A stretch of 64,000 bases of DNA from Pseudomonadota bacterium (GCA_026399755.1 JAPLQI010000060.1:49348-113347), one strand, 5' to 3'. Positions 1 to 9,805 are shown, counted from the first letter of the stretch. Notes: generated by a model from the sequence alone, not told the origin. Program-made: numbers and translations.

Positions 1-13
1 CACACTGCCAGCC

Positions 14-1159
14 ATGATCTCCCGTCTTGCTACACCCGCTCTTATTCTTTCCCTTTTAATTGCGACCTCTGCACAGGCTTTCGTACCGCCAGTGCCGGAT
101 ATTGCTGCAAAGGCCTATTTACTCACTGATTTTCAAAGTGGCATTCAGCTCGCTGGGCGTGATCCGGAGATGCGTGTAGAGCCCGCTTCTTTGACCAAGC
201 TGATGACGGCTTATCTCACTTTTAAATTTGTGAAAGAAGGTAAGTTAAAGCTGGATCAGCAGCTCACCGTTTCGGATAAAGGCTGGCGCACCGAAGGCTC
301 GCGCATGTTCCTTGATCCTAAAAAGCCGGTCACTGTGGATGATTTGATCAAGGGCATGATCGTGCAAAGTGGTAACGACGCTTGCGTCACACTGGCCGAA
401 GCCATGGCCGGTAGCGAAGAAGTCTTTGCCCAGCTGATGACGCGTGAAGCCAAGCGCCTAGGCATGAATGGCACTAACTTTAAAAATAGTACTGGCCTAC
501 CAGACCCCGATCACTATATGACCGTGGGCGATTTGGCCAAGCTGGCTGCCGCCATCATTCATGATTTCCCCGAGTTTTATCCTATCTACTCGATGAAAGA
601 ATTCGCTTACAACAATATCAAACAGCCTAACCGCAATCTGCTGCTGTACCGCGATCCTTTTGTGGATGGTATGAAGACGGGCCACACCGAGAGTGCTGGT
701 TATAATCTAGTGGCTTCAACCAAGCGCGATGGGCGTCGTTTGATTTCGGTTGTTGTTGGGACTGCTAGCGATGAAATCCGCGCGAGCGAGTCGAGCAAAC
801 TACTGAACTGGGGCATTCAGTTCCAGGAAACACCGCGTCTATATGCTGCTAAGCAAGCGGTTTCAAATGTGGCTGTTTGGAAAGGCAAGGCCGATAAGCT
901 TAATGTGGGCTTTTTAGAAGACCGCTTTATTACTGTGGGCCGTGGCGATGCTAAAAACCTGAAAATGGCCTTTACCAGCACCCAGCCTTTGATTGCCCCA
1001 ATTAAAGTGGGCCAGAATGTAGGTAAATTGGCGGTGAGCTTAAATGGTAAGCAACTGGTCGAATTGCCGGTAGTGGCCTTGGAAGCCGTGCCCGAAGCCA
1101 ATATCTTTGGCCGCGCATGGGATTCAATCCGCATGTGGTTTAAATCGATTTTTGCTTGA
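14..1159 (+). CDS. dacC: D-alanyl-D-alanine carboxypeptidase (penicillin-binding protein 5/6 family)
   Basis: This serine DD-carboxypeptidase removes the terminal D-Ala from peptidoglycan stem peptides in the periplasm. A signal peptide spans residues 1-22, ending AQA. The three active-site motifs of the S11 family are present in order: SLTK at 59-62, SGN at 119-121 and KTG at 221-223. A C-terminal PBP5-type beta domain follows, and the last ~18 residues (IFGRAWDSIRMWFKSIFA) resemble the amphipathic membrane anchor of this family. The length of 381 is typical. Only 13 bases precede the ATG, so the promoter and ribosome site cannot be judged, but the signal peptide supports this start. The gene leads a dacC-dat-ybeD-lipB-lipA group, an order common in betaproteobacteria. 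The choice of dacC over dacA is by family only. Confidence 0.93.
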   Translation: MISRLATPALILSLLIATSAQAFVPPVPDIAAKAYLLTDFQSGIQLAGRDPEMRVEPASLTKLMTAYLTFKFVKEGKLKLDQQLTVSDKGWRTEGSRMFLDPKKPVTVDDLIKGMIVQSGNDACVTLAEAMAGSEEVFAQLMTREAKRLGMNGTNFKNSTGLPDPDHYMTVGDLAKLAAAIIHDFPEFYPIYSMKEFAYNNIKQPNRNLLLYRDPFVDGMKTGHTESAGYNLVASTKRDGRRLISVVVGTASDEIRASESSKLLNWGIQFQETPRLYAAKQAVSNVAVWKGKADKLNVGFLEDRFITVGRGDAKNLKMAFTSTQPLIAPIKVGQNVGKLAVSLNGKQLVELPVVALEAVPEANIFGRAWDSIRMWFKSIFA

Positions 1160-1177
1160 TTTAGGCACGATGGCTTT

Positions 1178-1297
1178 AAAACCCACGTCTTGAACCACGG
1201 AGCACACAGAGAACACGGAGTTTCACGGAGAAAACCTTGAGGGTTTTCCTCTTTTTAACTTGTCGTTTTTCTCCGTGCTCTCCGTGTTAAAGATTTA
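1178..1297. repeat. Family A palindromic repeat (CACGGAG/CTCCGTG), copy 1
   Basis: The left arm reads CTTGAACCACGGAG followed by further CACGGAG units. The right arm carries CTCCGTG units and ends AAAGATTT. The arms can fold into a long imperfect hairpin. It fills the gap between dacC and the aminotransferase gene and ends just before the latter's ribosome binding site. Eight other loci in the window carry the same family. Confidence 0.85.
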
Positions 1298-1326
1298 TGG
1301 TTTTTTTTAGTAGGGAGGAGCGCTTT

Positions 1327-2202
1327 ATGGATTTCCCCGCACTCACAGGTTTTCTAAATGGTCGCTTTGCGCCATTGGCCGATTTGCAGATTTCTGTTTT
1401 AGATCGCGGATTTTTGTTTGGTGATGGCATCTATGAAGCAATCCCTGTCTACAACCGCCATCCTTTAAGGCTGACCGAACATCTGCGCCGCTTGGCAAGC
1501 AGTTTGGCGGCGATTAATATGCCCAACCCTTATATGGGGGCTGAATGGGCCAGCTTGATTCAAGAGCTGATTGATCAGCAAAGCTTTGTAGACCAAAGCA
1601 TCTATGTGCAAATCACCCGTGGCCCTGCTTTTCCGCGCAATCATGCTTTTCCCGCCACGACCGAGCCGACGGTATTTATGTTTGCCGATGAATTATTGCC
1701 ACCCACAAGCGAGGCGGTTGCAAAAGGCGTGGCGGCGGTGGCTAGCGACGATATTCGCTGGCAGCGTTGTAATATCAAGGCGATATCTCTGCTGGCTAAT
1801 GTTTTACTCAAGCAGCAGGCCGTGGATGCTGGCGTGGCGGAAACGATTCTTTTTCGGGATGGCCTCTTGATAGAAGGCGCATCCAGCAACATCTTAGTGG
1901 TGAAAGACGGCGTGTTACTTGCCCCACCCCCTAGCCATTTAATGCTGACGGGTATTACTTATGACTTGGTAATAGAACTTGCCAAGCAGCATAATATGCC
2001 GCTTGAGATTCGTTCGATTAGTGAGTCTGAAGCTAGGCTTGCGGATGAAATCTGGCTAACTTCTTCATCCAAAGAAGTGCTGGCGGTGGTGAGTTTAGAT
2101 GGCCAAGTTGTTGGCACAGGCCTGCCGGGGCCGCTGTATCAAGCCATGTATGGCTATTTTCAAGTATTTAAAAACGAGGCAATGCGCCTCGGTGTAGAGT
2201 AA
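1327..2202 (+). CDS. dat: D-amino acid aminotransferase (class IV PLP enzyme)
   Basis: This fold-type IV pyridoxal-phosphate aminotransferase probably interconverts D-alanine and D-glutamate for cell-wall precursors. The N-terminus has the family pattern FLNG...DRGFLFGDGIYE. The Schiff-base lysine is K151 (in NIKAISLL) and the cofactor-supporting glutamate is E183 (in EGASSNILV); both sit where they do in D-amino acid aminotransferases. The ATG at 1327 was chosen because GGGAGGAG lies 6-13 bases upstream. An in-frame ATG 30 bases earlier falls in the repeat and has no ribosome site. Branched-chain aminotransferase or aminodeoxychorismate lyase are possible alternatives. The cell-wall neighbour dacC favours D-amino acid aminotransferase. 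Confidence 0.85.
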   Translation: MDFPALTGFLNGRFAPLADLQISVLDRGFLFGDGIYEAIPVYNRHPLRLTEHLRRLASSLAAINMPNPYMGAEWASLIQELIDQQSFVDQSIYVQITRGPAFPRNHAFPATTEPTVFMFADELLPPTSEAVAKGVAAVASDDIRWQRCNIKAISLLANVLLKQQAVDAGVAETILFRDGLLIEGASSNILVVKDGVLLAPPPSHLMLTGITYDLVIELAKQHNMPLEIRSISESEARLADEIWLTSSSKEVLAVVSLDGQVVGTGLPGPLYQAMYGYFQVFKNEAMRLGVE

Positions 2203-2217
2203 AAAAGGGTTTAAATA

Positions 2218-2505
2218 ATGAGTCAAGACGCGCCCAATCTAGCCGATTTAGTTGAGTTTCCGGCTGAGCTGCCAATGAAGGCGATCAGCCATAAAGATGT
2301 GCCGCATGATGAGTTTCATGCCGCTGTGAAAGAGCTGGCGGTATTACATATCACTGCGTTTAAAGAAGAATGGATTTCGGTACGCACCAGCAGTGGTGGC
2401 AGCTTTGTTTCGGTCACGCTATCGGCCACTTACCAATCTGCTGACGAAGTGAATGCGCTCGATACTGCTTTACGCGCCCATCCGCTCGTGAAGATGGTGA
2501 TGTGA
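2218..2505 (+). CDS. ybeD: YbeD/DUF493 family protein
   Basis: This 95-residue protein belongs to the DUF493 (YbeD) family, small alpha/beta proteins with a ferredoxin-like or ACT-like fold and no proven biochemical role. The typical pattern is a short acidic N-terminus, a FPAELPMKAI stretch, and a closing LRAHPLVKMVM that matches the YbeD C-terminus. It starts 15 bases after dat and its stop codon abuts the GTG start of lipB. It is therefore almost certainly co-transcribed with, and translationally coupled to, the lipoate genes. The ybeD-lipB order is widely conserved in proteobacteria and suggests a link to lipoylation or its regulation, which remains inference. Confidence 0.9.
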   Translation: MSQDAPNLADLVEFPAELPMKAISHKDVPHDEFHAAVKELAVLHITAFKEEWISVRTSSGGSFVSVTLSATYQSADEVNALDTALRAHPLVKMVM

Positions 2506-3156
2506 GTGCCTGAACTCATTATTAAACAGCTGGGCATGCTTGAATACGAGCCAACTTGGCGGGCCATGCAGGCATTCACCGAGAGCCGCGATGCCGATAC
2601 GCCTGATGAAGTGTGGCTAGTCGAGCATCCGCCGGTTTACACCCAAGGCCAAGCAGGCAAGCCTGAACATCTGATTGCCGCCACCAGCATTCCTGTTGTG
2701 CAAATCGATCGAGGCGGGCAGATTACTTACCACGGCCCGGGCCAAGTAGTGGCCTATGTGCTGCTGGATTTACGCCGTAATGGCTTGGGTGTGCGCGAGC
2801 TGGTCAGAAAACTAGAGCAATCTGTAATAGATACCCTAGCTGATTTTGGCGTAGTGGCTTACGGCAAGGTCGATGCACCCGGCGTGTATGTGAATCCGGA
2901 AATGGGTGAAGCAAAAATTGCTTCCTTAGGATTGCGGATACGTAAGGGCTGTAGCTACCACGGCTTAGCGCTGAATGTGAATATGGATTTAACGCCATTT
3001 GATTGGATTAATCCCTGCGGCTACGCCGGTATGCGCGTGACTCAGCTGAGTGATTTCGCCAGTGATGCGACATCGGCCGCAATTGCCGGTAAACTTGCCG
3101 AAAAAATAGCCTACCAGATCAAACCCTTAACCGAAGTAGGGGTATTGGCGCTTTAA
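2506..3156 (+). CDS. lipB: Octanoyltransferase LipB
   Basis: LipB transfers octanoyl from acyl-carrier protein to the lipoyl domains of 2-oxoacid dehydrogenases and the glycine cleavage H protein, the first step of endogenous lipoate synthesis. The conserved [12 protein letters not shown] motif is at residues 69-80. The catalytic pair is K137 (in AKIASLG) and C171 (in NPCGYAG), matching the acyl-thioester site of the family. Length is 216. The start codon is GTG at 2506, directly after the TGA of the upstream gene, which implies translational coupling. lipA follows 63 bases downstream. Confidence 0.95.
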   Translation: MPELIIKQLGMLEYEPTWRAMQAFTESRDADTPDEVWLVEHPPVYTQGQAGKPEHLIAATSIPVVQIDRGGQITYHGPGQVVAYVLLDLRRNGLGVRELVRKLEQSVIDTLADFGVVAYGKVDAPGVYVNPEMGEAKIASLGLRIRKGCSYHGLALNVNMDLTPFDWINPCGYAGMRVTQLSDFASDATSAAIAGKLAEKIAYQIKPLTEVGVLAL

Positions 3157-3219
3157 AAATGCGGCGAAGCCATGCCCCGTTTTTCAAATGCCTCTACCTT
3201 ACTCAGCTAGCGATCAGCC

Positions 3220-4188
3220 ATGACTCAAGACACTAAACAGCCATCGAAAGAAGTGGGCGTTAAGCTCAAGGGCGAAGCCAAAACTGCTCGCATCCCCATT
3301 AAGATTGTGCAGCTTGATCAGCGCATCAAAAAGCCCGATTGGATACGTGTACAAGCGCCATCTTTAAATGGCCGCTTTGGTGAAATCAAGCAAATTCTGC
3401 GTAGCCAAAAGCTGCACACCGTGTGTGAAGAAGCCGCCTGTCCTAATATTGGCGAATGCTTCGGCAAAGGCACGGCCACCTTTATGATCATGGGTGACAT
3501 CTGTACCCGTCGCTGCCCGTTTTGCGATGTAGGCCATGGCCGCCCTAATCCGCTCGATGCGCAAGAACCCGTGCATTTGGGCGAAACCATTGCTGCGCTT
3601 AAGCTTAAATACGTGGTGATTACTTCGGTCGATCGCGATGATTTACGTGATGGTGGTGCACAGCATTTTGTAGATTGCATTACTCAATCGCGCCTGCAAT
3701 CGCCTAGCACTCAGGTTGAAGTCTTGGTGCCCGATTTCCGTGGTCGTTTAGATGTGGCGCTGGATTTATTTGCCAATGCTCTACCTGATGTCTTGAACCA
3801 CAATCTGGAAACCGCTCCCCGTCTGTATAAACAAGCGCGCCCAGGCTCGGATTACCAGCATTCCTTAGATTTATTGAAGCGCTTTAAAGCCATGTACCCT
3901 GATGTGCGGACCAAATCCGGCATTATGGTGGGCCTTGGCGAAACCGATGAAGAAGTGATCCAAGTGATGCACGATCTACGTGCCCACGATGTAGACATGA
4001 TCACCATCGGCCAATACCTGCAACCTACCGCCACCGGCCACCTGCCAGTGCTGCGTTATGTGCACCCCGATCAATTCAAAGTGTTTGAAAAACTCGCTTA
4101 CGAGATTGGCTTTAAACACGCTGCCGTAGGCGCAATGGTGCGATCGAGCTACCATGCAGATGAGCAAGCGCACGGCGCAGGGGTTTAA
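3220..4188 (+). CDS. lipA: Lipoyl synthase LipA
   Basis: This radical S-adenosylmethionine enzyme inserts two sulfurs into protein-bound octanoyl groups to form lipoyl cofactor. The auxiliary [4Fe-4S] cluster ligands are C69, C74 and C80 ([12 protein letters not shown]). The radical-SAM cluster ligands are C95, C99 and C102 (CTRRCPFC). The C-terminal RSSYHAD carries the serine that binds the auxiliary cluster in this family. Length is 322. The ribosome site before the ATG is weak, but the lysine-rich N-terminal extension is usual for proteobacterial LipA. It acts directly after LipB, and a strong terminator follows it. Confidence 0.97.
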   Translation: MTQDTKQPSKEVGVKLKGEAKTARIPIKIVQLDQRIKKPDWIRVQAPSLNGRFGEIKQILRSQKLHTVCEEAACPNIGECFGKGTATFMIMGDICTRRCPFCDVGHGRPNPLDAQEPVHLGETIAALKLKYVVITSVDRDDLRDGGAQHFVDCITQSRLQSPSTQVEVLVPDFRGRLDVALDLFANALPDVLNHNLETAPRLYKQARPGSDYQHSLDLLKRFKAMYPDVRTKSGIMVGLGETDEEVIQVMHDLRAHDVDMITIGQYLQPTATGHLPVLRYVHPDQFKVFEKLAYEIGFKHAAVGAMVRSSYHADEQAHGAGV

Positions 4189-4204
4189 TCCTCGCCAGCT
4201 TTAA

Positions 4205-4236
4205 AAACGTCACCCAGTGCAGGTGGCGTTTTTTTT
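4205..4236 (+). terminator. Intrinsic terminator after lipA
   Basis: A stem of ACG(T)CACC pairs with GGTGGCGT across a short CAGTGCA loop and is followed by a run of eight T. It closes the dacC-lipA transcription unit. Confidence 0.85.
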
Positions 4237-4313
4237 CGCCCTTAGATTAATCTGACTCAACGCTTGCATCAGCGAAGCTGCGTAAAATCAGCATTTTGGT
4301 TCGGGCAAACATC

Positions 4314-4781
4314 ATGATACTCAATAGCTACGCAATACTTCGCGCCGTGCATGTGGTCTCTGTATTGCTCTGGATAGGAGGTGTGGCTTTTGTCACGCTG
4401 GTGCTGCTGCCTGCATTGCGCCGCCATCAGCAGGATTACGCCACCTTTGAGCTGCTTGAGCATCGCTTTGGCAATCAGGCCAAGCTGATGACGCAGCTGG
4501 CGATGTTGTCGGGTGTGGCAATGTTGTGGCTGACGGATAGTTGGAGCCGCCTATTAGACAGTTGGTGGCTGTGGGCGATGATCATCACTTGGGCGGTGTT
4601 TACGCTGATGCTGTTTGTGCTGGAACCCTTCGTAATTCACCGCTGGCTGCACCGGCGTGCTCAGCAAGATCCACAAGGCACATTGCGGCTGTTACAGAAC
4701 TTACATTACGCCCTGCTGGCTTTGGGCCTGATTGCTACATTTGGTGGTGTGCTAGGTGCGCATGGCGGGGCGTGGTTTTGA
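4314..4781 (+). CDS. Small integral membrane protein, CopD/DUF2269-like
   Basis: The 155-residue protein has four predicted membrane segments: about 5-25, 60-75, 80-105 and 135-150. The first carries an RAVHVVSVLLWIGGVAF pattern, and a histidine in a later segment (NLHYALLALG) is also typical of the CopD/DUF2269 superfamily of heme- or copper-associated membrane proteins. The substrate or partner is unknown. The ATG at 4314 was preferred to an upstream in-frame TTG at 4296; neither has a convincing ribosome site. It stands alone after the lipA terminator, with repeats downstream. The family assignment rests on general resemblance only. Confidence 0.7.
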   Translation: MILNSYAILRAVHVVSVLLWIGGVAFVTLVLLPALRRHQQDYATFELLEHRFGNQAKLMTQLAMLSGVAMLWLTDSWSRLLDSWWLWAMIITWAVFTLMLFVLEPFVIHRWLHRRAQQDPQGTLRLLQNLHYALLALGLIATFGGVLGAHGGAWF

Positions 4782-4938
4782 GGAGTTTGGAGCAGCGCTT
4801 AGCCGCAGACGTAACCCGCGATTCAGGAGTGGCAAGCAGGGTGGTTATTGAGTAGGTGGTCTGTGCTTGGCTGCACAGCTCCGCGCGGGTTGCTAAAGCT
4901 AACTCGCCCTAGCGCTGCCACGCAATAATTTAATCATT

Positions 4939-5006
4939 GTAGGGCGGGTGAAACCCGCCGTTTTTCGTGTTTTATCGCAAAGCTCGGCGGGTTTCACCCG
5001 CCCTAC
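4939..5006. repeat. Family B REP-like hairpin, copy 1 (complete)
   Basis: GTAGGGCGGGTGAAACCCGCC and its near-exact inverse GGCGGGTTTCACCCGCCCTAC enclose a ~27-base loop, and each arm is itself palindromic (GGCGGGT..ACCCGCC). It lies between two convergent genes and is followed by the AAGTTGATAGGGTT tail that also appears at 55184 and, degraded, at 32463 and 35929. Nothing else is seen in this 275-base gap. Confidence 0.9.
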
Positions 5007-5056
5007 AAAAAACATTTTGCTAAGTTGATAGGGTTAGGTAAGCACCCGCCCCACGA

Positions 5057-5395
5057 TCACTCCCCTCGCGACAAGGTGTGGATTTTCAAGGCTAATTCTT
5101 CGCCTAACCAGCTTGCGCCATTGGTATGGGCTTCTACATCATCGCTTAACTCTGGGTGAATCAAGATGGATAGTTCACCACGCTGCGCTTCAAGCAGGGC
5201 GCGGACTTCGCTTAGTAAGCTTTCATCAAAATTGATTTCAAACATCGGCTGGGTATGTGGGCCTACTTCGCGGTGGATTAATTCACCCATCCAGCAGTTT
5301 GTTGGCAGAATTTTGCTTAATATGCTGTGCAGTGTTTCGGCGGCATTGATTTGTTCTGGCAAGAAATAAACGTGAGCATGGTAGATAACAGACAT
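5057..5395 (-). CDS. DOPA 4,5-dioxygenase family protein
   Basis: This 112-residue protein matches the small DOPA 4,5-dioxygenase-like family (extradiol ring-cleavage fold, PF08883). It opens with HAHVYF, whose histidines are the usual metal ligands, and has the HTQPMFEINF and IHPELSDDVEAHTNGASWLG motifs. In fungi and plants such enzymes open the ring of DOPA; the substrate of the many bacterial versions is unknown. The ATG at 5395 was chosen because AGGA lies about 10 bases upstream and the conserved HAHVYF then falls at residues 6-11. An in-frame start 57 bases earlier would add a non-conserved extension. Confidence 0.82.
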   Translation of the reverse strand: MSVIYHAHVYFLPEQINAAETLHSILSKILPTNCWMGELIHREVGPHTQPMFEINFDESLLSEVRALLEAQRGELSILIHPELSDDVEAHTNGASWLGEELALKIHTLSRGE

Positions 5396-5657
5396 ATGTA
5401 AATCCTGCTTGGGCGTGCCCGTTATGGTTGATAAAGTCTTTTGTTCTAGCACTTTGCGTATTAATACGTTTTTTTAATAAAGAAGACCAAATAGAGGGCG
5501 AATTATGCTGGTTTTTTACTGTTAATTTATATGTTTTTTGCATAAATAGACTTATGCCTGCGGCTATATATGTTTAATAAATGCAGTGTGGTGCCTCATG
5601 CTTGATATGGCAGGCTTGGGGGCTATGCTGAAATTTGATAGAGATAAAGGAAGTGCC

Positions 5658-6134
5658 ATGTTTGACCTCCCTAAGCACCAAATGATGATGACGGTTTTGA
5701 TGACGCCAGATATGGCGAATTTCTCAGGCAAGGTGCACGGTGGTGCTTTGCTGAAAGAATTGGATCAGGTGGCTTACGCCTGTGCCAGCCGCTATGCGGG
5801 GGCGTATGCGGTGACTTTATCTGTGGATCAGGTGGTATTTAAGCTGCCGGTATTTGTGGGCGAGCTGGTGTATTTTTTAGCCAGCGTAAACTACACCGGT
5901 CGCACATCTATGGAAGTGGGGATTCGAGTGGTGGCCGAGAATATCCGCACCCAAACCGAGAGACACACCAATAGCTGTTATTTCACTATGGTGGCGATGG
6001 GCGACGACGGTAAGTCGGTAGTGGTGCCCCCTTTAATACCCAGCAACGATGATGAAAAAGTGCGCTGGGTGGCGGCAGAAGCAAGGAGGGATATTCGGCT
6101 GATGATGGCTGAAAAAATGGGATATAAAAAGTAA
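5658..6134 (+). CDS. Acyl-CoA thioesterase (hotdog fold, YciA/BACH type)
   Basis: A 158-residue single hotdog domain that probably hydrolyses acyl-CoA thioesters in the cytoplasm. The signature region MANFSGKVHGGALLKELDQV is the hotdog helix and active-site loop (GGxLLxxLDxVA pattern), followed by SVDQVVFKLPVFVGELVYFLA and the GRTSMEV strand typical of YciA and cytosolic acyl-CoA hydrolases. The ATG at 5658 has AAAGGAAG 4-11 bases upstream. The longer frame from 5586 has no such site and is not conserved-looking. It stands alone, with a weak AT-rich upstream region. Substrate chain length cannot be told. Confidence 0.85.
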   Translation: MFDLPKHQMMMTVLMTPDMANFSGKVHGGALLKELDQVAYACASRYAGAYAVTLSVDQVVFKLPVFVGELVYFLASVNYTGRTSMEVGIRVVAENIRTQTERHTNSCYFTMVAMGDDGKSVVVPPLIPSNDDEKVRWVAAEARRDIRLMMAEKMGYKK

Positions 6135-6179
6135 GTAGGGATTGGGGGGAGGTGGACTCCTGCTTCAACCCCAACTTTC

Positions 6180-6470
6180 TTAAGCCAACTGAAACTGCGC
6201 AAGCGATTTTTTGAGCCTGATTGTAGTTTCCATCATGGCGCGCGCAGATCCGTTGAGGCTATGCGTGGCGGCGGAGTTTTCTTCGGTCATTTGCGCCACA
6301 CGTTCAACATTTTCCGAGACCAGCTGGCTGGTGCTGCGCTCGGCCAGTTTACGTACTTCATCGGCCACCACGGCAAAGCCATGCCCGCCTTCTCCCGCGC
6401 GCGCCGCTTCGATGGCGGCATTCAGTGCCAATAAATTAGTCTGATTGGCGATGTCTAAGCTAGCAAAATA
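6180..6470 (-). pseudogene. Remnant of a methyl-accepting chemotaxis protein
   Basis: The reverse strand encodes a broken MCP signalling domain. Residues read [22 protein letters not shown], then [15 protein letters not shown], which is the hairpin tip of the chemoreceptor. It then jumps directly to [23 protein letters not shown] and a normal C-terminus. Roughly 55-65 residues normally between these blocks are missing, and the sensory domain, membrane segments, HAMP and first half of the signalling domain are absent. Just upstream the homology stops and a stop codon follows, where the AT-rich segment begins. It is therefore a relic carrying both a 5' truncation and an internal deletion. Confidence 0.85.
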
Positions 6471-6752
6471 TGCGCTGATCGTATGTGCTTACTAGAATGA
6501 TATTAATCAATATTATTAATCATTTATATAATTAATTGTTGTGTATGTTTTTTGATGTATGTAATTAAAATATTTAGTGTTTCTGAGTGTGGATGTGATT
6601 TACTCGGTTTTAATGCCTTGCTAGTTTTGGTGGTTTTAATTTTATTATTGATTAGCCATGATGCTATTTTTTTTTCGGATTAGTAAGGAATGATGCATTT
6701 TTTATGACGTAATGTATCTTGATTAACTTTATAGAATTCACTAGGGGGTATC
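6471..6752. other. AT-rich intergenic segment
   Basis: This 282-base stretch is strikingly AT-rich with long T and A/T runs, unlike the neighbouring genes. I see no open frame, hairpin or repeat family member in it. It must hold the promoter of the PEP-CTERM gene, for which GGGGGT lies just before the ATG. The composition continues into that gene. Confidence 0.6.
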
Positions 6753-7277
6753 ATGAAAAAAACATTACTTGCAATTGCTCTTTCTACCGTATCTATGCTT
6801 TCTCAGGCTGGGGTATTTGATGGTAAGACTGTAGAGTTTCAATATCTTTTTCCAGATAAAGATACTAATTATCAAGCTGCTACTTTAATTTCTACAAGTG
6901 TGCCTGCAGTTATGCCAGAGTTATTTAATGTTAGTTTAAATGACAATGGTATTGTTGTTGATTTTCTGAGTAGCAGTATTTGGAATAATACTCTTTTTAA
7001 TGGTTTTAGAATTTCAGATGTTAAAAATCAATTAGGTGATTTTACTAGTTTCTCTGTTTTGTCGAATACAGGTATTTCAGGACTTTCAAATAGTAATCTT
7101 TCTTTTGATGGCAATAATTTATATGTAAATTGGCAAGGACTAGCATTTGAGGAAGGTAAGAGCGCGGTGTTTAGCGTGGCTGCAGCCCCTGTACCTGAGC
7201 CAGAAACCTATGCCTTAATGGGGCTAGGGCTGGTTTCCTTATTGGCGGCTCGTCGTCGTAAAGTAACACAGGCATAA
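6753..7277 (+). CDS. PEP-CTERM sorting domain protein
   Basis: A 174-residue exported protein with an N-terminal signal peptide (residues 1-19, ending SQA) and a C-terminal PEP-CTERM anchor: VPEPETYALMGLGLVSLLAARRRK, i.e. a PEP motif, a hydrophobic helix and an arginine cluster. Such proteins are recognised by exosortase (EpsH/XrtA) and sorted to the envelope, usually alongside exopolysaccharide. The body (residues 20-145) is Asn/Ser/Phe-rich with no recognised domain. The DNA for the body is very AT-rich, while the last ~120 bases coding the anchor have host-like composition. No exosortase gene is present here. The start has a GGGGG ribosome site 4-8 bases upstream. Confidence 0.88.
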   Translation: MKKTLLAIALSTVSMLSQAGVFDGKTVEFQYLFPDKDTNYQAATLISTSVPAVMPELFNVSLNDNGIVVDFLSSSIWNNTLFNGFRISDVKNQLGDFTSFSVLSNTGISGLSNSNLSFDGNNLYVNWQGLAFEEGKSAVFSVAAAPVPEPETYALMGLGLVSLLAARRRKVTQA

Positions 7278-7328
7278 GTAATCATTTAGAAGCAAAAGTG
7301 AATTGAGTACGAATGCAGCTCACAAAAA

Positions 7329-7359
7329 AACGCCACCCCCTTGGGAGTGGCGTTTTTTA
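7329..7359. terminator. Bidirectional terminator between the PEP-CTERM gene and groEL
   Basis: AACGCCAC pairs with GTGGCGTT across a CCCC..GGGA-containing loop. A-runs on the left and T-runs on the right make it a terminator for both convergent genes. Confidence 0.88.
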
Positions 7360-7459
7360 TGGGGCAAGAGCATCAAGCATTAAGCATGATACTCATGGCG
7401 CACTGCGCTTTACTGAGCGACTAAAACAGTCGCTCGCAAAGCTTAGCGTGCACCCTACA

Positions 7460-9106
<1,647 letters not shown>

Positions 9107-9165
9107 TTACTCCGTAATAGTTTGAGATCGTGCCAGACCAAAGCCTTGGCAATGACGGATCAGGC

Positions 9166-9456
9166 TTAGCCTTCGATCACGCCCATGATGTCTTCTTCAC
9201 GCATTACTAGCAGTTCGTCGCCATCTACTTTCACGGTTTGGCCACTGTACTTACCAAAAATAACCTTGTCGCCAGCTTTAACTGCCATTGGGCGTACTGA
9301 GCCGTTTTCTAAAATCTTACCGTTACCGACGGCAACTACTTCGCCCATATCCGGCTTTTCAGCAGCGTTACCTGGCAACACGATGCCAGATGCAGTTTTT
9401 TCTTCAGCTTCAACGCGTTTGATTACTACACGGTCATGCAAAGGACGAATTTTCAT
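9166..9456 (-). CDS. groS: Co-chaperonin GroES (10 kDa)
   Basis: GroES forms the heptameric lid of the GroEL chamber. The 96 residues match the family length and show [14 protein letters not shown] at the start, the mobile loop [18 protein letters not shown] and the closing [10 protein letters not shown]. The ATG at 9456 was chosen because it gives the universal MxIRPL start and GGAGAG lies 9-14 bases upstream. A GTG three codons earlier would touch that ribosome site. First gene of the groES-groEL operon. Confidence 0.97.
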   Translation of the reverse strand: MKIRPLHDRVVIKRVEAEEKTASGIVLPGNAAEKPDMGEVVAVGNGKILENGSVRPMAVKAGDKVIFGKYSGQTVKVDGDELLVMREEDIMGVIEG

Positions 9457-9531
9457 GGTGTTCACTCTCCAGATAAAAAAGTGGCATTCAATTAGTAGGC
9501 CAACCTAGTTCGGAAGGCCTGAAAAGCGTTG

Positions 9532-9558
9532 TTAGCACTCAAGGCTAACGAGTGCTAG
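9532..9558. promoter_or_regulatory. CIRCE operator (HrcA binding site)
   Basis: TTAGCACTC, a 9-base spacer, then GAGTGCTAG. This matches the CIRCE consensus (TTAGCACTC-N9-GAGTGCTAA) with one mismatch. It lies in the leader of groES, 76 bases before the start codon. HrcA bound here represses groESL at normal temperature. hrcA itself is not in the window. Confidence 0.95.
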
Positions 9559-9561
9559 ATG

Positions 9562-9588
9562 ATGTGGGCGAGGCAAGGACTTTTCAAG
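9562..9588 (-). promoter_or_regulatory. Probable sigma-32 (RpoH) promoter of groES-groEL
   Basis: Reading the reverse strand, CTTGAAA (9582-9588) is the -35 element. After a 13-base spacer comes CCCACAT (9562-9568), resembling the CCCCATNT heat-shock -10. It sits immediately upstream of the CIRCE operator, so transcription would start at or within the operator. Confidence 0.7.
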
Positions 9589-9679
9589 TAGGGGAAGGCG
9601 GATATTTTTCAATAGAGGCGGCAAGTGCTTGCTGCGACCTTAGGGCATTTTGTAAGATTTTACTGATTAACTTTTAATG

Positions 9680-9710
9680 GGAATCATTATCATTTATAAT
9701 AATGACAATT
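9680..9710. promoter_or_regulatory. Fur box upstream of the TonB receptor
   Basis: GAATCATTATCATTTATAAT followed by AATGACAATTG. This carries overlapping copies of the NATWAT-type Fur hexamers and closely resembles the Fur consensus. It lies about 100 bases before the receptor start and implies repression by Fe(II)-Fur, with expression under iron limitation. Confidence 0.8.
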
Positions 9711-9746
9711 GAGTCACACCTATAAGTCACTGTCGATTTCCCTAAA

Positions 9747-9778
9747 AAAGGACGAATTGAGCGATCAATTCGTCCTTT
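9747..9778 (-). terminator. Perfect 14-bp hairpin in the receptor leader
   Basis: AAAGGACGAATTGA pairs perfectly with TCAATTCGTCCTTT across a GCGA (GNRA-type) tetraloop. On the reverse strand the hairpin is followed by TTTTTTAGG, the form of an intrinsic terminator for leftward transcription. On the forward strand it has only three T after it and would sit in the 5' leader, between the Fur box and the start codon. Confidence 0.6.
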
Positions 9779-9805
9779 ATGCTGATTAAAACGAGTTTAA
9801 GTAAA

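Noticed and set aside
6180..6431. Functional short chemoreceptor-like protein
   Set aside because: The signalling domain has an internal deletion and no N-terminal half; the apparent start is a TTG inside the conserved hairpin.
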